This document shows positions 38,601 through 51,048 of a DNA stretch of 64,000 nucleotides, piece by piece. Origin of the DNA: Emydura subglobosa (taxonomy: Eukaryota; Chordata; Testudines; Chelidae). The stretch covers positions 13,241,049-13,305,048 of the forward strand of contig ML679956.1 in NCBI GenBank assembly GCA_007922225.1, written 5' to 3'. A program made the position numbers and the translations under genes. Below the pieces are notes generated by a model. It was not told the DNA's origin. It did no database searches and worked only from the letters and a program-made list of their open reading frames with translations. Positions within the stretch are counted from its first letter, which is position 1. Each line of letters opens with the position of its first letter.

Positions 38601-38975
38601 GCAATCTCTCCAGACCTTTGAGAAACCAGATGACCATCTAATGTGAAAAAATAGAATGGCTGTCAATCTTCAAATGGAGGGCCAGGATGGCCACTAGATG
38701 GACTTTGACTGAGGAAAGGGCTAGACCTTGTTATCTCAGCAGTAGTAGTTTAAAATGAGTTGCAGAGGTGACTGCAAGGGCAAGATTTGTTGCTGGAAAC
38801 ACCAGATGGAAAACCATTTTCATTTTGCAAGGTAGGTACCTATAATAAATGGCTTTTTGCTGCCCAGCAGGACCTCACAGACTTGCTCCAAGCAAATTCG
38901 CTGCTCCAGATTCAGCCATGGAGCTTCCAGGTTATAAGGTGAAGAGACAGGAGGTTTGGATGCAGTAGCTGACTC

Positions 38976-40820
38976 TTATCCTGGGATATCAAGTCTGGGT
39001 GCAGTGGAAGCTATAGTGGTGTCTCCACAGAGATGCCTAAGAGAGTGGAGAACCAGTGTTCTGAGGATGACCTGTGCTTGGTCCTGCTTGATCTCCATCA
39101 GAGCCTGGTGAATCAGCAGGATGGGGGAAGCACGTAGAACAGATGCCTTGTCCACAGTAACAGGAACACGCCTATGAAGGACCCCCGGCTGTAAACTCTC
39201 AGGCAGCAGAACTGGTGGCATTTCCTGTTGGTTTGAGTGGTAAGCAAGTCTATATAAGGGGAGTCCCCCACCACTGGAAGATGTCCATTACAATGTCTGA
39301 AAGGAGAGACCACTCATGGTGAGAGGAGAAAGACCTGATGAGGCAATTGGCTAGCTGGTTGTGAATCCCAGGAAGGTAAGATGCCGCTAGATTAATCAAG
39401 TGATTGATTCAGAGCTCTCACAGGGAGCTTGCTTCCTGACACAGGGGGAAGAACGCGCTCTGCCCTGTCTATTTATGTAGAACACAGCTGTGGTATTGTC
39501 TGTGATGACCAAAATGGAACTGCCCGTCAGATGACGGAGAAATGCCTGGCAGGCTAGGTGTACTGCCCTGAGCTCCCTGACACTGATTTGTAGAGAGAAC
39601 TCATCTTAGGTCCAGAAACCTTTAGAGACTCTATGTGGGCTCCCCAACCAAGGGCCAATACGTCACATGCCACAGAGAAGGATGGCTGGGGTTTTGAGAA
39701 GGCTATCCCCGTGCATACTATGTGGCTGTCCAGCCACCATATCAATGAGTCGAGGACCTGGACTGGAACTGTGAGCACTGAGTTCAGGTGATAGCAAGAG
39801 GGGGAGGAGACCACATCTAGCCAGACTTGAAGAGACCTGAGTCGTAGCCTTACATGTTACACTGCGTATGTACACAATGCCATGTTTTGGCCCAGAAGAC
39901 TCATGCATTTTCACACAGTCATGATGGGATAATTTTGGAGGGATCTTATCATGGATGTAATTGAGAGGAAGTAGAGTTCTCACTTGCACTGAAGGAGTAG
40001 AGCTCTGATGAACTTTATCCTTTGGACCAGGATCAGGGTGGACTTCTGGAAGTTCAACAGAAGTCACAATGCATTGAAGGTTGATTGAATGAAACAGACA
40101 CCAGCCTCCACTTGAGCTCTGGATCGGCCCTTGACAAGACAGTCGTCGAGGTATGGGAAGACTCCCTTTTTCTTGAGGAAGGCCACTACTGCCACCATGC
40201 ACTTGGTGAAAACTCGCAGGATGGCTAACAGGATGAACCGGAGCACTGTGAACTGGTACTGACCTTGGGTTCACTACACATCTTAGAAAATGTCTGTGGC
40301 CACAAAACATTGAAATATGAAAATAAGCATCCTTTAGATCAAGGACAGCGTGCCAGTCCCCAAGATCCAGCGAGGGGATGATGAAATCCAAGTAGACCAC
40401 GCAGAACCTTAGGTTTCTGAGATATCAGTTGAGATGATACAGGTCTAAAATGGGTCTGAGACACGCCCCCCCCCCTTTAGCTTTCAGAATTGGGAAATAG
40501 TGGGAGTAGAACCCCTTTCATCTCAAGCGAAAGGAAACCTTGTCCACGGCTCCCAGCCAAAGGAGGAATCGGACTTCTCGTTCCAACAGGAGCTCATGAG
40601 AAGGGTCCCTGAAAGGGGGGGGGAGGTTGGAAGGTGGGGTAGATAGAAATTGGATGGTGTAACCCAATTCTATTGTGCTGAGAACCCAGAGATCTGAGGT
40701 GATTTGGGTCCAGGCATCTAGGAAATAGACAAGGCAGTTGGAAAAACGAGGGTGGGTGGGGGAGAGCTGGATCCAAAGCAAGGGGGATTGTGATGCCAAC
40801 CTCAAAGGTCTCATCAAAAC
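38976..40820 (-). pseudogene. DIRS copy E RT/RNase H remnant
   Basis: From upstream to downstream: an N-terminal RSLGSQHNRIGLHH-like block (about 40700), ALDLKDAYFHISMFCGHRHF (about 40310-40370), FPYLDDCLVKGRSRAQVEAG with the catalytic YLDD, RNase H ACDVLALGWGAHI and ITDNTTAVF-like pieces (39480-39700), and a C-terminal NRKCHQFCCLRV block (about 39210). There are several frameshifts. Confidence 0.8.
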
Positions 40821-40879
40821 TAGTGCTTTGACAACTGGGGGTACCTAGGAGCAGACTGCATACGGCCTGTCAAGGGTGA

Positions 40880-42915
40880 CTAAAGAGGGGGCCTGCGTCT
40901 GAACCCTCTCCTCCTTCTCTTCTGTTGGACCCGCATGGCCGTCTGAGGGAAATAACAGCTTGACTGCTGTGGCTTATACTGCTTCCTTGAATCTGCTGGT
41001 ACATCAAGTCCCAGAGTTTTTAAGGTTGCCTTGGAATCCTTAAGGCCATGCAGTCTAGTGTCTGTCTGCTCTGAGAAGAGCAATGATCCCTCAAATAGGA
41101 GGGCCTGGATCGGGTGTTATACTTCCTGAGGAAGCTCAGATGACTGCAGCCAGGAAATCCTGTGCATTGTAGCCACCATCACCATAGACTTGGCCCCGGA
41201 GTCAAGGCTGCCTGTAGGGAGGCCCAAGCTACAGTCTTCCCTTCCTCAATTAGGGAGGAAAGCTCTTGTCTCAAGTCTTGGGGGAGTAGCTCCTTAAATT
41301 TTGTCAGAGAATCCCAGATATTAAAGATAAGGCTTATGGTTTGCTAAGCAAAGTTGAAGGTCCCCCTGTTGAGCAGGTCTTCTGCCCTAAGAAGTCCAGT
41401 TTCGTAGGATCCTTTGCCTTGGGCATAGTACCGCCTGTCCCTAGCGATCCCTTTTGTTGGCCATCACAACTTTCAATGTTCCCGGGGGAGGAAGAGGATG
41501 CAAAAAAGGAAATCGTACCCCTTGGCAGGAACAAAATATTTGTGCTCTGTGTGCTTTGTTATCAGGGGAGAGAGGCAGGGATTTGCCACAAGGCCTTAAT
41601 CAGGTCCATGATGGCATCAGTCAGTGGCAGAGCTACTCTAGATGGGCCTGCTGGTTAAACAATATCCAGGAGGCTGTGTGTCACCTCCTTGACCACTTCC
41701 ACTTGGACCCCTAGGTTTGAGGCTACCTGCTTTAATAAGTCTTGGTAAGCCTTATGGTCATCCTGTGGTAGAGAAACCCCGGGTGCCACCATTGCCTTGT
41801 TCAGAGAGGAAGATGAGGAGACTAATATGGCTCAGGAGGCTCAGTTGGTTCTTCAATATCCAGAGGTGCCTGTGCAGCTTCCTCTTGGGGCTCGGTGCTG
41901 TGTTCAGTCCTGGAATCCAGTTTCAGGGTCTCTCTACACAGTACTGGGGGTGCCCTAGCCTCCAAGATGACTGAGTGTGAGCGCCTTGAAGAGGTAACCT
42001 GAGCCGGAAGAAAAACCCCAGGGTTCCAAAAGGGCCACTGCATGATTGCCAGCCTCCACAGACCTGGCAGCCAGACGGCCAGGGGTACCGATGGATTCGG
42101 TTCTGTGCCAGAATGAGAACAGCCTAGGGAGTAGTGACATCGACTACATCAGCGAGGGGAATATGATCCCATTTTGGACTCTGATGCCACTAGATGCCGG
42201 GGAGGGTGTCTGAGGAGATCTCGTGGTTATCAACATGGGTTTTCCCTTGGATAGCTGTTGCGACATCCTGGTGACAATCTCCTGCCACTTGGAGGCACCA
42301 GCAGTGCCAAGTCCTGACCCTCCAGCAAGTTCAGTACTGGTAGGGTTAGGAAAGTCCCTGGCCATGGCACAAGCTTTGAGGGTTGATGGCACGACGAACT
42401 GTCTGGTGTGCTACCCTTGTCCTGGTGTCAAGGGTTGCTGCGGTACCTGGGCTGCAGGCAACCGACATTGCGGAGCCGGGAACGAAGAGTGGCCCAAAAC
42501 AGGTCTCTCTCTCTCCCTGTCTCCTTTGTCACCAGAGTCTAATTTCTCCTGTGCTTGTGATGTTTCTTCTTAGGCACCAGTGAAGATGATCAGTGATGAC
42601 AGTCCCAGGTTGTTGGAGGCTGAGGTGCCCAGTGCCGAGTCCAGGCATGGCTCCGAGGCTGGTCTTAAGGCCACCTCCAGGAGGAGGACCTTCAAAACGT
42701 ACAGCAAGGTCCTTCTTGGTCCAAGGCTTGAAATCCCTGCAGATTCGGCAGTGGTCTTTCCTATGAGCTTTCCAAAAGCACTTGAGGCAGCTAAAATGTG
42801 GGTCACTCAAGGGCATGGATTTACTGCATGAAGCACAGGATTTGAACTCCAGTGACCGAGGCATGCCCCGGCACGAGGACAGTGGACATCCCCAACTATC
42901 TAAGAGTGGAGGCAT
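40880..42915 (-). pseudogene. DIRS copy E gag remnant
   Basis: The C-terminal part has LFSEQTDTRLHGLKDSKATL and LKTLGLDVPADSRKQ (about 41000-41080), matching copy A gag. The middle is Pro/Ser-rich. The N-terminal module keeps CASCSKSMPLSDPHFSCLKC and CRICRDFKPWTKK (about 42715-42850). It is broken into several frames. Confidence 0.8.
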
Positions 42916-43264
42916 CTAAGCTATCTACAACAACTATAAACTATGCTAATTACTAAAACTACACAAACTATTTACGCTAAATTTGTCAGAAAAAAACCAC
43001 TAAAAGAATAATTGCATCAGGCAATGAGGAGTTCCAGAAACACGGTAAGAAGGAACTGAAGGAGAGTGGGATCAAGCAGAATCGAGAGCACTCTCCTCAC
43101 CAAATCCTAGAAGTGTTCATAATCATCCAGATAAGACAATGAAGAAAAGATTACCACTTCACGCAGAGATGAAGAGGAAACAACCACTGATGACTGAATG
43201 TTGTTCCTCCACAGATGGTTCCTCCAGATGCTGACTACATCTTGAAGACACGCCTGAGGCAGCG

Positions 43265-43562
43265 CTGTTTTCTGTCTCTGGCTAGTTCTATACTGCAGCT
43301 GGGAGGTGTAACTCTCAGCTCAGCTAGATGTACATGTGCTAGCTCTGCTTGAGCTAACACGCTAAAAATAGCAGTGGCATAGCTGGTGGCGCAGACTAGC
43401 CACCTGAGTACAATCCTGCCCAAGATCCTAGATATGTACTCAGGTGGCTACCACGAGCCGCCATGGCCACACTGCTACTTTTAGCACTTTAGCACGAGCA
43501 AAGCTAGCAAATGTACGTCTAATCCAAGCTGGGAATTCAGCTCCCGACTATTGCACAGACAT
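43265..43562. mobile_element. Long imperfect hairpin MITE
   Basis: The left arm (CTGCAGCTGGGAGGTGTAAC, CTCAGCTCAGCTAGATGTAC, GCTAACACGCTAAAAATAGC) is mirrored by the right arm (GCTACTTTTAGCACTTTAGC, GTACGTCTAATCCAAGCTGG, GAATTCAGCTCCCGA). The arms are about 120 bases each, around a GTGGCGCAGACTAGCCACCT / TACTCAGGTGGCTACCACGA centre that is itself palindromic. Confidence 0.7.
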
Positions 43563-43574
43563 ACCTTTTGTGCG

Positions 43575-43840
43575 GGTACATCTTTACTGATGGCAGCAAA
43601 TTCGCTGCCATCAGATTGATCTATCTGGATTGATTGAGCAGTCAGTGAAGACCCGCTCAATCCATCTGGAAGTCAACACGTTAAAACCACCCTCTTAAGT
43701 GGCGCAGTGCAGTGAAGATGCCGCGTAGAAGAGGAGTTACAAAGTCGATGGGAGTTATACAAGCTACTCTGCATAGCTTGCGTAACTCCTATCGACTGCC
43801 ACCAAATTTGAAGGTAAGTGTAGACCAGGCCATAAGCTCT
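43575..43840 (+). mobile_element. MITE-like element, Harbinger-type
   Basis: The element carries GGTACATCTTTACTGATGG at the left and GTAAGTGTAGACCAGGCC at the right, with GATTGATTGAGCAGTCAGTG and an AAGCTACTC...AGCTTGCG inverted pair inside. It is the same family as 29500-29800 in the opposite orientation. Confidence 0.5.
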
Positions 43841-44964
43841 CCTTTGAGAAAATGTATGAGAGGTATGCTCACAGGAAGGAACAGAGGGTCTCCAACATGA
43901 CCATGTAGGAACATTATAAGGAAACAAAGTAGTGCCCCAAGGTAAGGGAACCAAGACATATGGCTACCCTCGTATCTCCTACAGTGCTTAGATCTGTAGG
44001 AAACCACAACTCTCTCTCTGACCCACAGAACTAGGAAGAAGGAGCCCTACGGGAGTAAGTGGTAGATCCCTTCCCAGTTTAGTGGGAATCAGAAGAATAA
44101 AAGAATTTCAATTACAGAAGAGGGGCTGCAGATGCATTCAGTACCAGAGACAAGGTAGGTTACTGCTAGACAGTGGGGCAACATATTAGTGGAATGAGGA
44201 GGCCTACTTGTTGCAAGGAGTACTCAGCTTCCTCCATTATCTGGAGGTCCCTTGGTTTTATATATCTCATTGGTACAGAAGTAGATGGGGCTGTGAACCC
44301 CTGAAATAAAGTATAGCCCAAAGCAGTAGCCGGAGTCAAAGTAGTGGGTACCAACATGCTCAGTACCACTGAAGAAGTAGCAACCAATGCCAATACATGT
44401 GGTACCATAGACACCTCAGTGACTGGCAATTTTGGTACTGAACATTGACAAGGTACCCTCAGTAGGCAATACCATGCTCCCTAGGAGCTCCTATGGTATC
44501 CAGCTCAGGTTGTTGAGTCTCCTTAGATCAGGAGCAGAGGGACAATTTTTCCTCTTGTTTACAGAGGTCTTTTAAGGAGATCTGTCTCTACTCTTAGAGG
44601 AAGAACGATGCTCTTTTTCATCATCAGACTTAACAGGGACAGTCTTACCAGTATCCCCGGAAGTCAAACACTTAACCAATGGAGCCCTGGAGCTAATTGA
44701 TGCTGAGTTCATAGGGGCACTTCTGAGCAACACAGGCAGGTGTCCAGAGAGATCAGATGAACCCAGGTTTGAGGCAAACTGCATGGAATGGTGAAGAAGA
44801 AACATTTTAAGCTTGGCTTCCCTGACTTTTTAAGACCTTTTCAAAAAGGACTACCACACAGTGCATTTATTGAGGATATTCTCCCAAACAAAAGAAACAC
44901 TTGACCACATAATGCTGAGATTCCTTGACCACAGGATGATGTTCCGAGAAGTAATGCTGAGTAG

Positions 44965-47900
44965 AGATAGGATCCACCTATCGAGGAAGGGAAAGAGCAT
45001 CTTTGGATATAGACTGGCTAACCTAGTGAGGGGGGCTTTAAACTAGGTTCCATGGGGACAGGACACAAAAGCCCACCAGTAAGTCAAAAACATGGAGACC
45101 TGGAAGAAGGGTCAGAATCTAGGGGGAGTATGGACATAAAAGGAATAAGGGATAGACAAGAGAGAAGACAGAGGGGAAATCAAATCAGTATCTTAGATAT
45201 CTATACACTAATGCGAGAAGTATGTGGAATAAGCAGGAAGAACTAGAAATGCTAGTTAATAAACAGGACTATGACATAGTTGCCATCACAGAGAACTGGT
45301 AGGATAACACATGACTGGAATATTGATACAGAAGGGTACAGCTTGCTCAGGAAGGACAGGTAGGGAAAAAAAGGAGGAGGTGTTCCCTTATATCTCAATG
45401 ATGTATACATTTGGGCCGAGGTTGAGATGGAAATAGGACACAGACTTGTTGAAAGTTTCTGAGTAAGGATAAATGTGGTTAAAAAAAAAACCAAGGGTGA
45501 GGTCATGGTAGGGGTTCACCAGAGACCGCCTATCAAGTAGTAGTAGTGAATGAGGCCTTTTTTTAAAAAACAACTAACAAAATCACCCAAAGCACAGGAC
45601 TTGGTGGTGATCGGGGAAACTACCCAGTCATCTATTGGGAAAATAACACAGCAGGGCACAGATTATCCATCGAGTTCTTGGAATGTATTGGAGACAATTT
45701 TTTATTTTAGAAGGTGGATAAAGCTACTAGGGAAGAGGTTGTTCTAGATTTGATTTGGACAAAAAGGGAGGAACTGGTTGAGAATTTGAAAGTGGAAAGC
45801 AGCTTGGTTGAACGTGACCATGAAATGATAAGAGTTTATGATTTTAATAAATGGTAGGAGGGAAAAGAGCACAATAAAGGTAATGGATTTCAAGAAGGCA
45901 GACTTCAGCAAGCTCAAGCAGTTGGTAGGTAAGATCCCATGGGAAGCAAGTCTAAGTGGAAAAACAGTTCAAGAGAGCTGGCAATTTTTCAAGGGTACAA
46001 GAGTAAACCATGCCACTGAATAGGAAAGATCAGAAGTATGGCAAGAGACCACCCTGTCTTAACCAGAAGATCTTCAATTATCTGAAACTCAAAAAAGTGT
46101 CCTAATAAAGTGCAAAATAGGTCAAATTACAAAGGATGAATATAAACAAACAACACAAGCATATAGGGATAAAATTGGAAAGGTGAAGGCACAAAAGATT
46201 AAAACAGCTAGAGACAAAGGGTAACAAGAAAATATTTTAGAAATACATTAGAAACAAGAGGAAAGCCAAGGATGGGGTAAAAGCCCAATGGGGGGGGGGA
46301 GGGGAGGAAGATAACAGAAAATATGGAAATGGCAGAAGTGCTAAAAGACTTTGTTTCAGTTTTCACCAAAAGTTTAGTAGCAATTGGACATCTAACATAG
46401 TGAACGCCAGTGAAATGAGATAGTATTAGAGGCAAAAACAGGGAAAGAACAAGTTAAAAATTACTTACGTAAATTAGATATTTTCAAGTTGCCACAGCCT
46501 GATGAAATACATCCTAGAGTAGTCAAGGAGCTGACAGGAGATATCTGAGCCATTGGCAATTATCTTCGAAAAAGTCATGGAAGATGAGAGAGATTCCAGA
46601 GGACTGGAAAAGGGCAAATATATAAAAAGGGGAATAAGGACAACCCAGAGAATTACAGACCAGTCAGCTTAACTTCAGTACCTGGAAAGATAATGGAGCA
46701 AATAATTAAGTAATCAATTTGCAAACACCTAGAAGATAATAAAAGAATAAAGTAAGAGTCAGCATGGATTTCTCAAGAACAAATAATGTCAAACTAACCT
46801 ATCAGCTTTCTTTGACAGGGTAACAAACTTCGTGGATGAGAGGAAGTGGTAGATGTGGTATGTATGTAGATGTGACTTTAGTAAGGCTTTTGACACAGTC
46901 TTGCATGACTTCTCATGAACAAACTAGGGAAATTCAACCTAGATGGAGCTACTAGAAGGTGGGTACATAACTGGTTGGAAAACTGTCCCAGAGATTAGTT
47001 ATCTGTGGTTCACAGTCAAGCTGGAAAGGTATATCTAGTGGGGTCCTGCAGAGATCAATCCTGGGTCTGGTTCTCTTCAGTATCTTCATCAGTGATTTAG
47101 ATAAAGGCATAGGGAGCACACTTACAAAGTTTGTGGATGATACAAAGTTGAGAGGGGGGTTGCAAGTACTTCAGATAGGATTAAAATTCAAAATGATCTG
47201 GACAAACTGGAGAAATGGTCTGATGTAAATAGGAAGAAATTCAATAAGGAAGAACAAATGGAAAGTACTCCACTTAGGAAAGACCAATCAGTTGCACACA
47301 TACAAAATGGGAAATGATTGCCTAGGAAAAAGTACTGAGAAAGGATCTGGGGGTCATAGTGGATCACAAGCTAAATATAAGTTAACAGTGTAACACTGCT
47401 GCAAAAAGAGCAAGCATTCTGGGATATATTAGCAGGAATATTGTAAGCAAGACACAAGAAGTAATTCTTTCACTCTACTCTGCATTGATGCAACCTCAGT
47501 GGCTATATTTGGCTCCACATTTCAGGAAAGATATGGACAAATTGGAGAAAGTCCAGAGAACAACAACAAAAATTATTAAAGGTCTAGAAAACATGACCTA
47601 CAAGGAAAGATTGAAAAATTGGGTTTGTTTAGTCTGGGGAAGAGAAGACTGAGGTGGGATATGATAACAGTTTTCAAGTACATAAAAGGTCACAAGAAGG
47701 AGGGAGAAAAATTGTTCTTGTTAATTTCTGAGGATAGGACAAGTAGTAATGGGCTTAAATTGCAACAAAAGAGGTTTAAGTTGGACTTTAGGAAAAAATT
47801 CTGAACCGTCAGGGTAGTTAAGCACTGGAAATAAATTGCCTAGAGAGATTGTGGAATCTCCATCATTGGAGGTTTTTAAGAGCAAGTTAGACAATCACCT

Positions 47901-48005
47901 GTCAGGGATGGTCTAAATAATACTGAGCCCTGCCTTATATGCAGGAGACTGCATTAAGACCTCTCAAGGTCTCTTCCAGTCTACGATTCTGAGACACCTT
48001 ATGGG
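44965..48005 (+). mobile_element. CR1 LINE, about 3 kb, decayed
   Basis: From 5' to 3': the end of ORF1 with the DRIHLSRKGKSIFGYRLANL esterase-type tail (44970-45046), ORF2 endonuclease start YTNARSMWNKQEELEMLVNK and YDIVAITENW (45207-45300), RT blocks ([16 protein letters not shown] near 46660-46700), the catalytic FVDDTK (47131-47148), the thumb/3' part KVQRTTTKIIKGLENMTYKE (47550-47610), and a 3' end near GTCTCTTCCAGTCTACGATT. Many stops are present. It lies on the plus strand, antisense to ANO10, and truncates DIRS copy D. Confidence 0.85.
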
Positions 48006-48720
48006 CCCACCAAGAACTTGAACTGTTGCCTCACAAGATGGGTAATATTTGAATCCAAGTGACTTTGGATGTGACATCATAAAATCCTGGTACCACAGAA
48101 AGTCTGGTGGAGAACATATACAAGAGAAGGAAGAATTAACAAGACTTCCCAAAAAACTAGCTATAATTTATCAATAAAAAAAATGGGGAGGTGCCAATGG
48201 TCAACTAACTAACTAAACAAATGACACTAATATATACATTGATTCCTAAAATCACTATAACAAAGTGAGAATAGGTGCAGACACTGGGAGGTCTATCTCA
48301 AAGCCACAGGTGGTGAGAAGGAACCAAGTGGCAACTGGTCCTGCACTGCCCTTTCTGCCATTAGTACAGGAGCACAAGGGAACTCAGGGAACATGACTTG
48401 ATCCAATGGACACTTCTGGCCAAAAGTCTTTAATCTTGAGCGCATGGAGCAAATGCACACCAAGACTGGAATAAAAATATACAATTACAAACAAACACTC
48501 AAAGAAGAAGTTGTGATAACATATCCTGCCAACTAAATAGTGGATTTGTCCAGACAGTTTTCATTATGTACACAGCAGTCAGTTTAGGAAATGGCTACCT
48601 TGCTAGAAAATGTTTTTTATATTATATATATATATATATATATATAAAAAATTAAAATATTTGCGCTTTTTACTTTCTTATGTAAAATAAAAATAGAAAG
48701 AAAAAAAAGACAAGTCTTAC
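48005..48720. other. ANO10 intron next to the large exon
   Basis: The region contains an (AT)n microsatellite at about 48625-48646 and otherwise no recognised element. Confidence 0.5.
48625..48646. repeat. (AT)n microsatellite
   Basis: A run of alternating TA dinucleotides lies about 75 bases downstream of the ANO10 splice donor. Confidence 0.9.
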
Positions 48721-49290
48721 CCCATGATGTTAAGAATTCTGCAGCATATCGGTAGATGCGGTTCATCATTTCAATCACAACAGCATAGATGATGCTGGGT
48801 ACAAATAGCATCAAGCTGCTAAAGTAAGACTCATTCTCCTCATGATAATCCAGGGCCCAAGTCTCCAACTCAAAGTAAATCATCATGACATAGAGTGAGA
48901 AATAGAGGCAAAGGCACACAAATGGCAAAGACACCAGATAAATTCGTATCTGTCTTTTAATACTTGAGTATACTGGCTCCTCCTTGCCAGTGACAGGATT
49001 TATTCCCAAAACCCCATGGAATCCTGGCCTTGGCTCCTCAAACTGCCGCTTCATCAACAGTGTCCCCCACCTGTATGTCATAATAGCACAGCAGCGCTTC
49101 CAAACTTCAAGGATCACTGTAGACCAAAGCAGATTGAATGAGGCAAACATCACATACTTGTCGTAGTCTTCCCATGCAAACACATAGTAAGGAATCCCAA
49201 TGAGAGCCATAGGAACCAAAGCAAATGTGAAGTACTCCAAGAAGCCAAAATAGAGAGCAATTGTTTCACCAAAGTAGCACCGGATTTCAT
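48721..49290 (-). CDS. ANO10: ANO10 large exon (equivalent to human exon 6), membrane helices 1-4
   Basis: This 570-bp exon is the strongest coding signal in the window. It starts with [11 protein letters not shown] and runs through a first hydrophobic helix ([20 protein letters not shown]), a [10 protein letters not shown] loop, a second helix, and the conserved [14 protein letters not shown] loop. A third helix ([20 protein letters not shown]) and a fourth ([17 protein letters not shown]) follow, ending in AEFLTSWG. The acceptor is CTCTCAACAG (ending at 49291) and the donor GTAAGACTTG (48711-48720). The open frame runs past the donor into intron sequence, but homology stops at the donor. 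The last base is the first base of a Glu codon completed in the 56-bp exon. Confidence 0.97.
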
Positions 49291-49768
49291 CTGTTGAGAG
49301 ATTTAAAAAAAATCAAAACCTAAGCCAAGGCAAGGGGGAAACACCAGGAAAATTTATTTTTCAAAGCACACAAAGCTTTTTAAAAATATTCTGAGACAGA
49401 AGTACTAAAATCTTCAGTAGGAACTGCATTAAACAGAAGTTATCTGACTGGCACACTAAAAGAAGGAATGAACATTAGGTTCCTATGTCTTACTGGTTGC
49501 ATTGAAGACAAGATTTCTTCTCAGATATTATCATTAAGTAAACAGCTTATCCATTTCACCAACATATCTTATTATTTTAAACAATTCCCAACATAGGTCT
49601 TAGTGTAATATATGAAATGAAGTTTCAGATTAAGACAATAGGTCAAATTTCAATTTCCTAAACAGATAAAACGGATATCATTACTTCTCTGTGATACTTC
49701 CCCCACCTCCAAAAGTAGCAGAATGTATATTTGAAGAAAAAAAAAAATTAGTAGGGGAGCCATGAGAG
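49291..49768. other. ANO10 intron, no recognised feature
   Basis: This is AT-rich sequence between the large exon and DIRS copy F. Confidence 0.6.
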
Positions 49769-51048
49769 AAAGTTACTCACCCTGTGCAGTAACGATGGTT
49801 CTTCGAGATGTGTCCCCCTATGGGTGCTCCACTCAAGGTGTATCTGCTCCCCTGCACCTCGAATAGGAGATTTTAAGTAGTACTATCCGTTTGGCCCACA
49901 CGTGCGCTCTTCCTCGTGGTTTCCCTTGAAGCTATCTGGCACTGTGCAGATGAACCACACCCAATTCCTTCTCTACCGCAGAGCCCCATATTGAGAACTA
50001 CCAAGTAGAGGAGGAGGAGAGTGGTGGTTAGGGACACATCTCAAAGAACCATCGTTATTGCACAGGGTGAATAACTTCCTCTTCTTCTTCTTCTTCGAGT
50101 AGTGTCCCCAAGCATGTGCCACTGTAGGTGATTTCACAGCAGTATACTCTATGGAGGGCTGGGGCTTCAGAGTGGAGTCTGTTATTCCAGAGATGACAAC
50201 TGTGGAGGTGAAGATAGCATTGGAGGCTCAATCTCCAGGGATCGCATAGTGCTCTGCAAAAGTACGGGCAGACGTCCAAGGTGAAGAAGTTCTACAAATT
50301 TCTGACATGGGGACATCCTTAAGGAATGCGACCAAGGTAGGAATTGACGTCATGGAGTGCGTGTGGAATCTGGATGGAGACAAGATGTTGCGTCTCTGGG
50401 AACACTGAGTAATGCAACCAGACATCCATTTGGATAATCTTTGAGCCATATTGAAGCCATTTGGCTCTTTCCATGAAAAAAAGGAAGAGTTTAGGAGACT
50501 TCCTAAAGTCCTTAGTCCTGTCCAAGTAGAATGCTAGCACTCTTCTAACATCTAGCACACATAGAATCGCTTCCCTGTTGTCATGATGTGGTTTTAGGAA
50601 CAAACAGAAGATGGATTTGTTGATTCATATGAAAAGTGGAGACTACTTTAGGGAGAAACTTGGGATGCAGCTTCAATGTTACTTTGTCTTTAAAAAATAC
50701 TGTGAATGGTGGGTGTGGAATGAGGGTCACTATTCTCCTATACACCTAGCTGAGGTGATGATCAGAAATTTCTTCATGGACAGATGTGAGAGAGGGAGAG
50801 CAAATCACTGTGGGCTCAAAAGGAGGCCTAGTCAAGGCTCTGAGAACTAGATTAAGACCACAGGAATCCTTCAAATCCCAGGCACCAGACATAGCAAGAG
50901 TGTCCATCTGTTATCGAAATTGTTTCGTTCCAGGAAAGGCACCTCTTGAAACTGGGAGAGGCATGTATGCCCCTGGTAGGGCTATCACCCTCAAAAAGGT
51001 GAGGAAAATGCAAAAGAGTTTTTTCTTCTTCTCCCAATAAAGAAGAGC
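49769..51048 (-). mobile_element. DIRS copy F, left part (ITR, ICR, recombinase remnant)
   Basis: The left terminus (GTTACTCACCCTGTGCAGTA) and the ICR at about 50030-50120 (GGGACACATCTCAAAGAACC, then GTTATTGCACAGGGTGAATA) mirror each other around a left ITR. Recombinase blocks follow: ICRTSSPWTSARTFAEHYAI (Trp and Tyr retained, 50240-50300) and LAFYLDRTKDFRKSPKLFLF (about 50480-50540). The sequence is cut by copy G at about 51049. Confidence 0.8.

Larger units (their letters stand above)
37777..43089 (-). mobile_element. DIRS copy E, inserted in copy D
   Basis: The left terminus (CTTACTAACCTTTCTGTAAA) runs straight into ICR sequence, so most of the left ITR is missing. Recombinase remnants lie at 37950-38600, RT/RNase H at 38976-40820 (with YLDD at 40142-40153) and gag at 40880-42915. 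The right ITR is truncated soon after GTAAGAAGGAACTGAAGGAG. DIRS copy D sequence lies on both sides. Confidence 0.8.
43090..44960 (-). mobile_element. DIRS copy D, right part (gag remnant), with two MITEs inside
   Basis: Gag-like sequence resumes after copy E: a Ser-rich stretch at 43095-43260, then after two MITEs a gag stretch at 43850-44810, and a degraded Cys-rich N-terminal module near 44830-44950 (KCFFCLGEYP, then FEKVLKSREAKLKM-like residues in combined frames). It is truncated at about 44960 by a CR1 element, so the right ITR is missing. Confidence 0.6.

Noticed and set aside
48617..48720. Continuation of the large ANO10 exon frame past 48721
   Set aside because: The frame stays open by chance into an AT repeat; protein similarity ends at a good GTAAGA donor.
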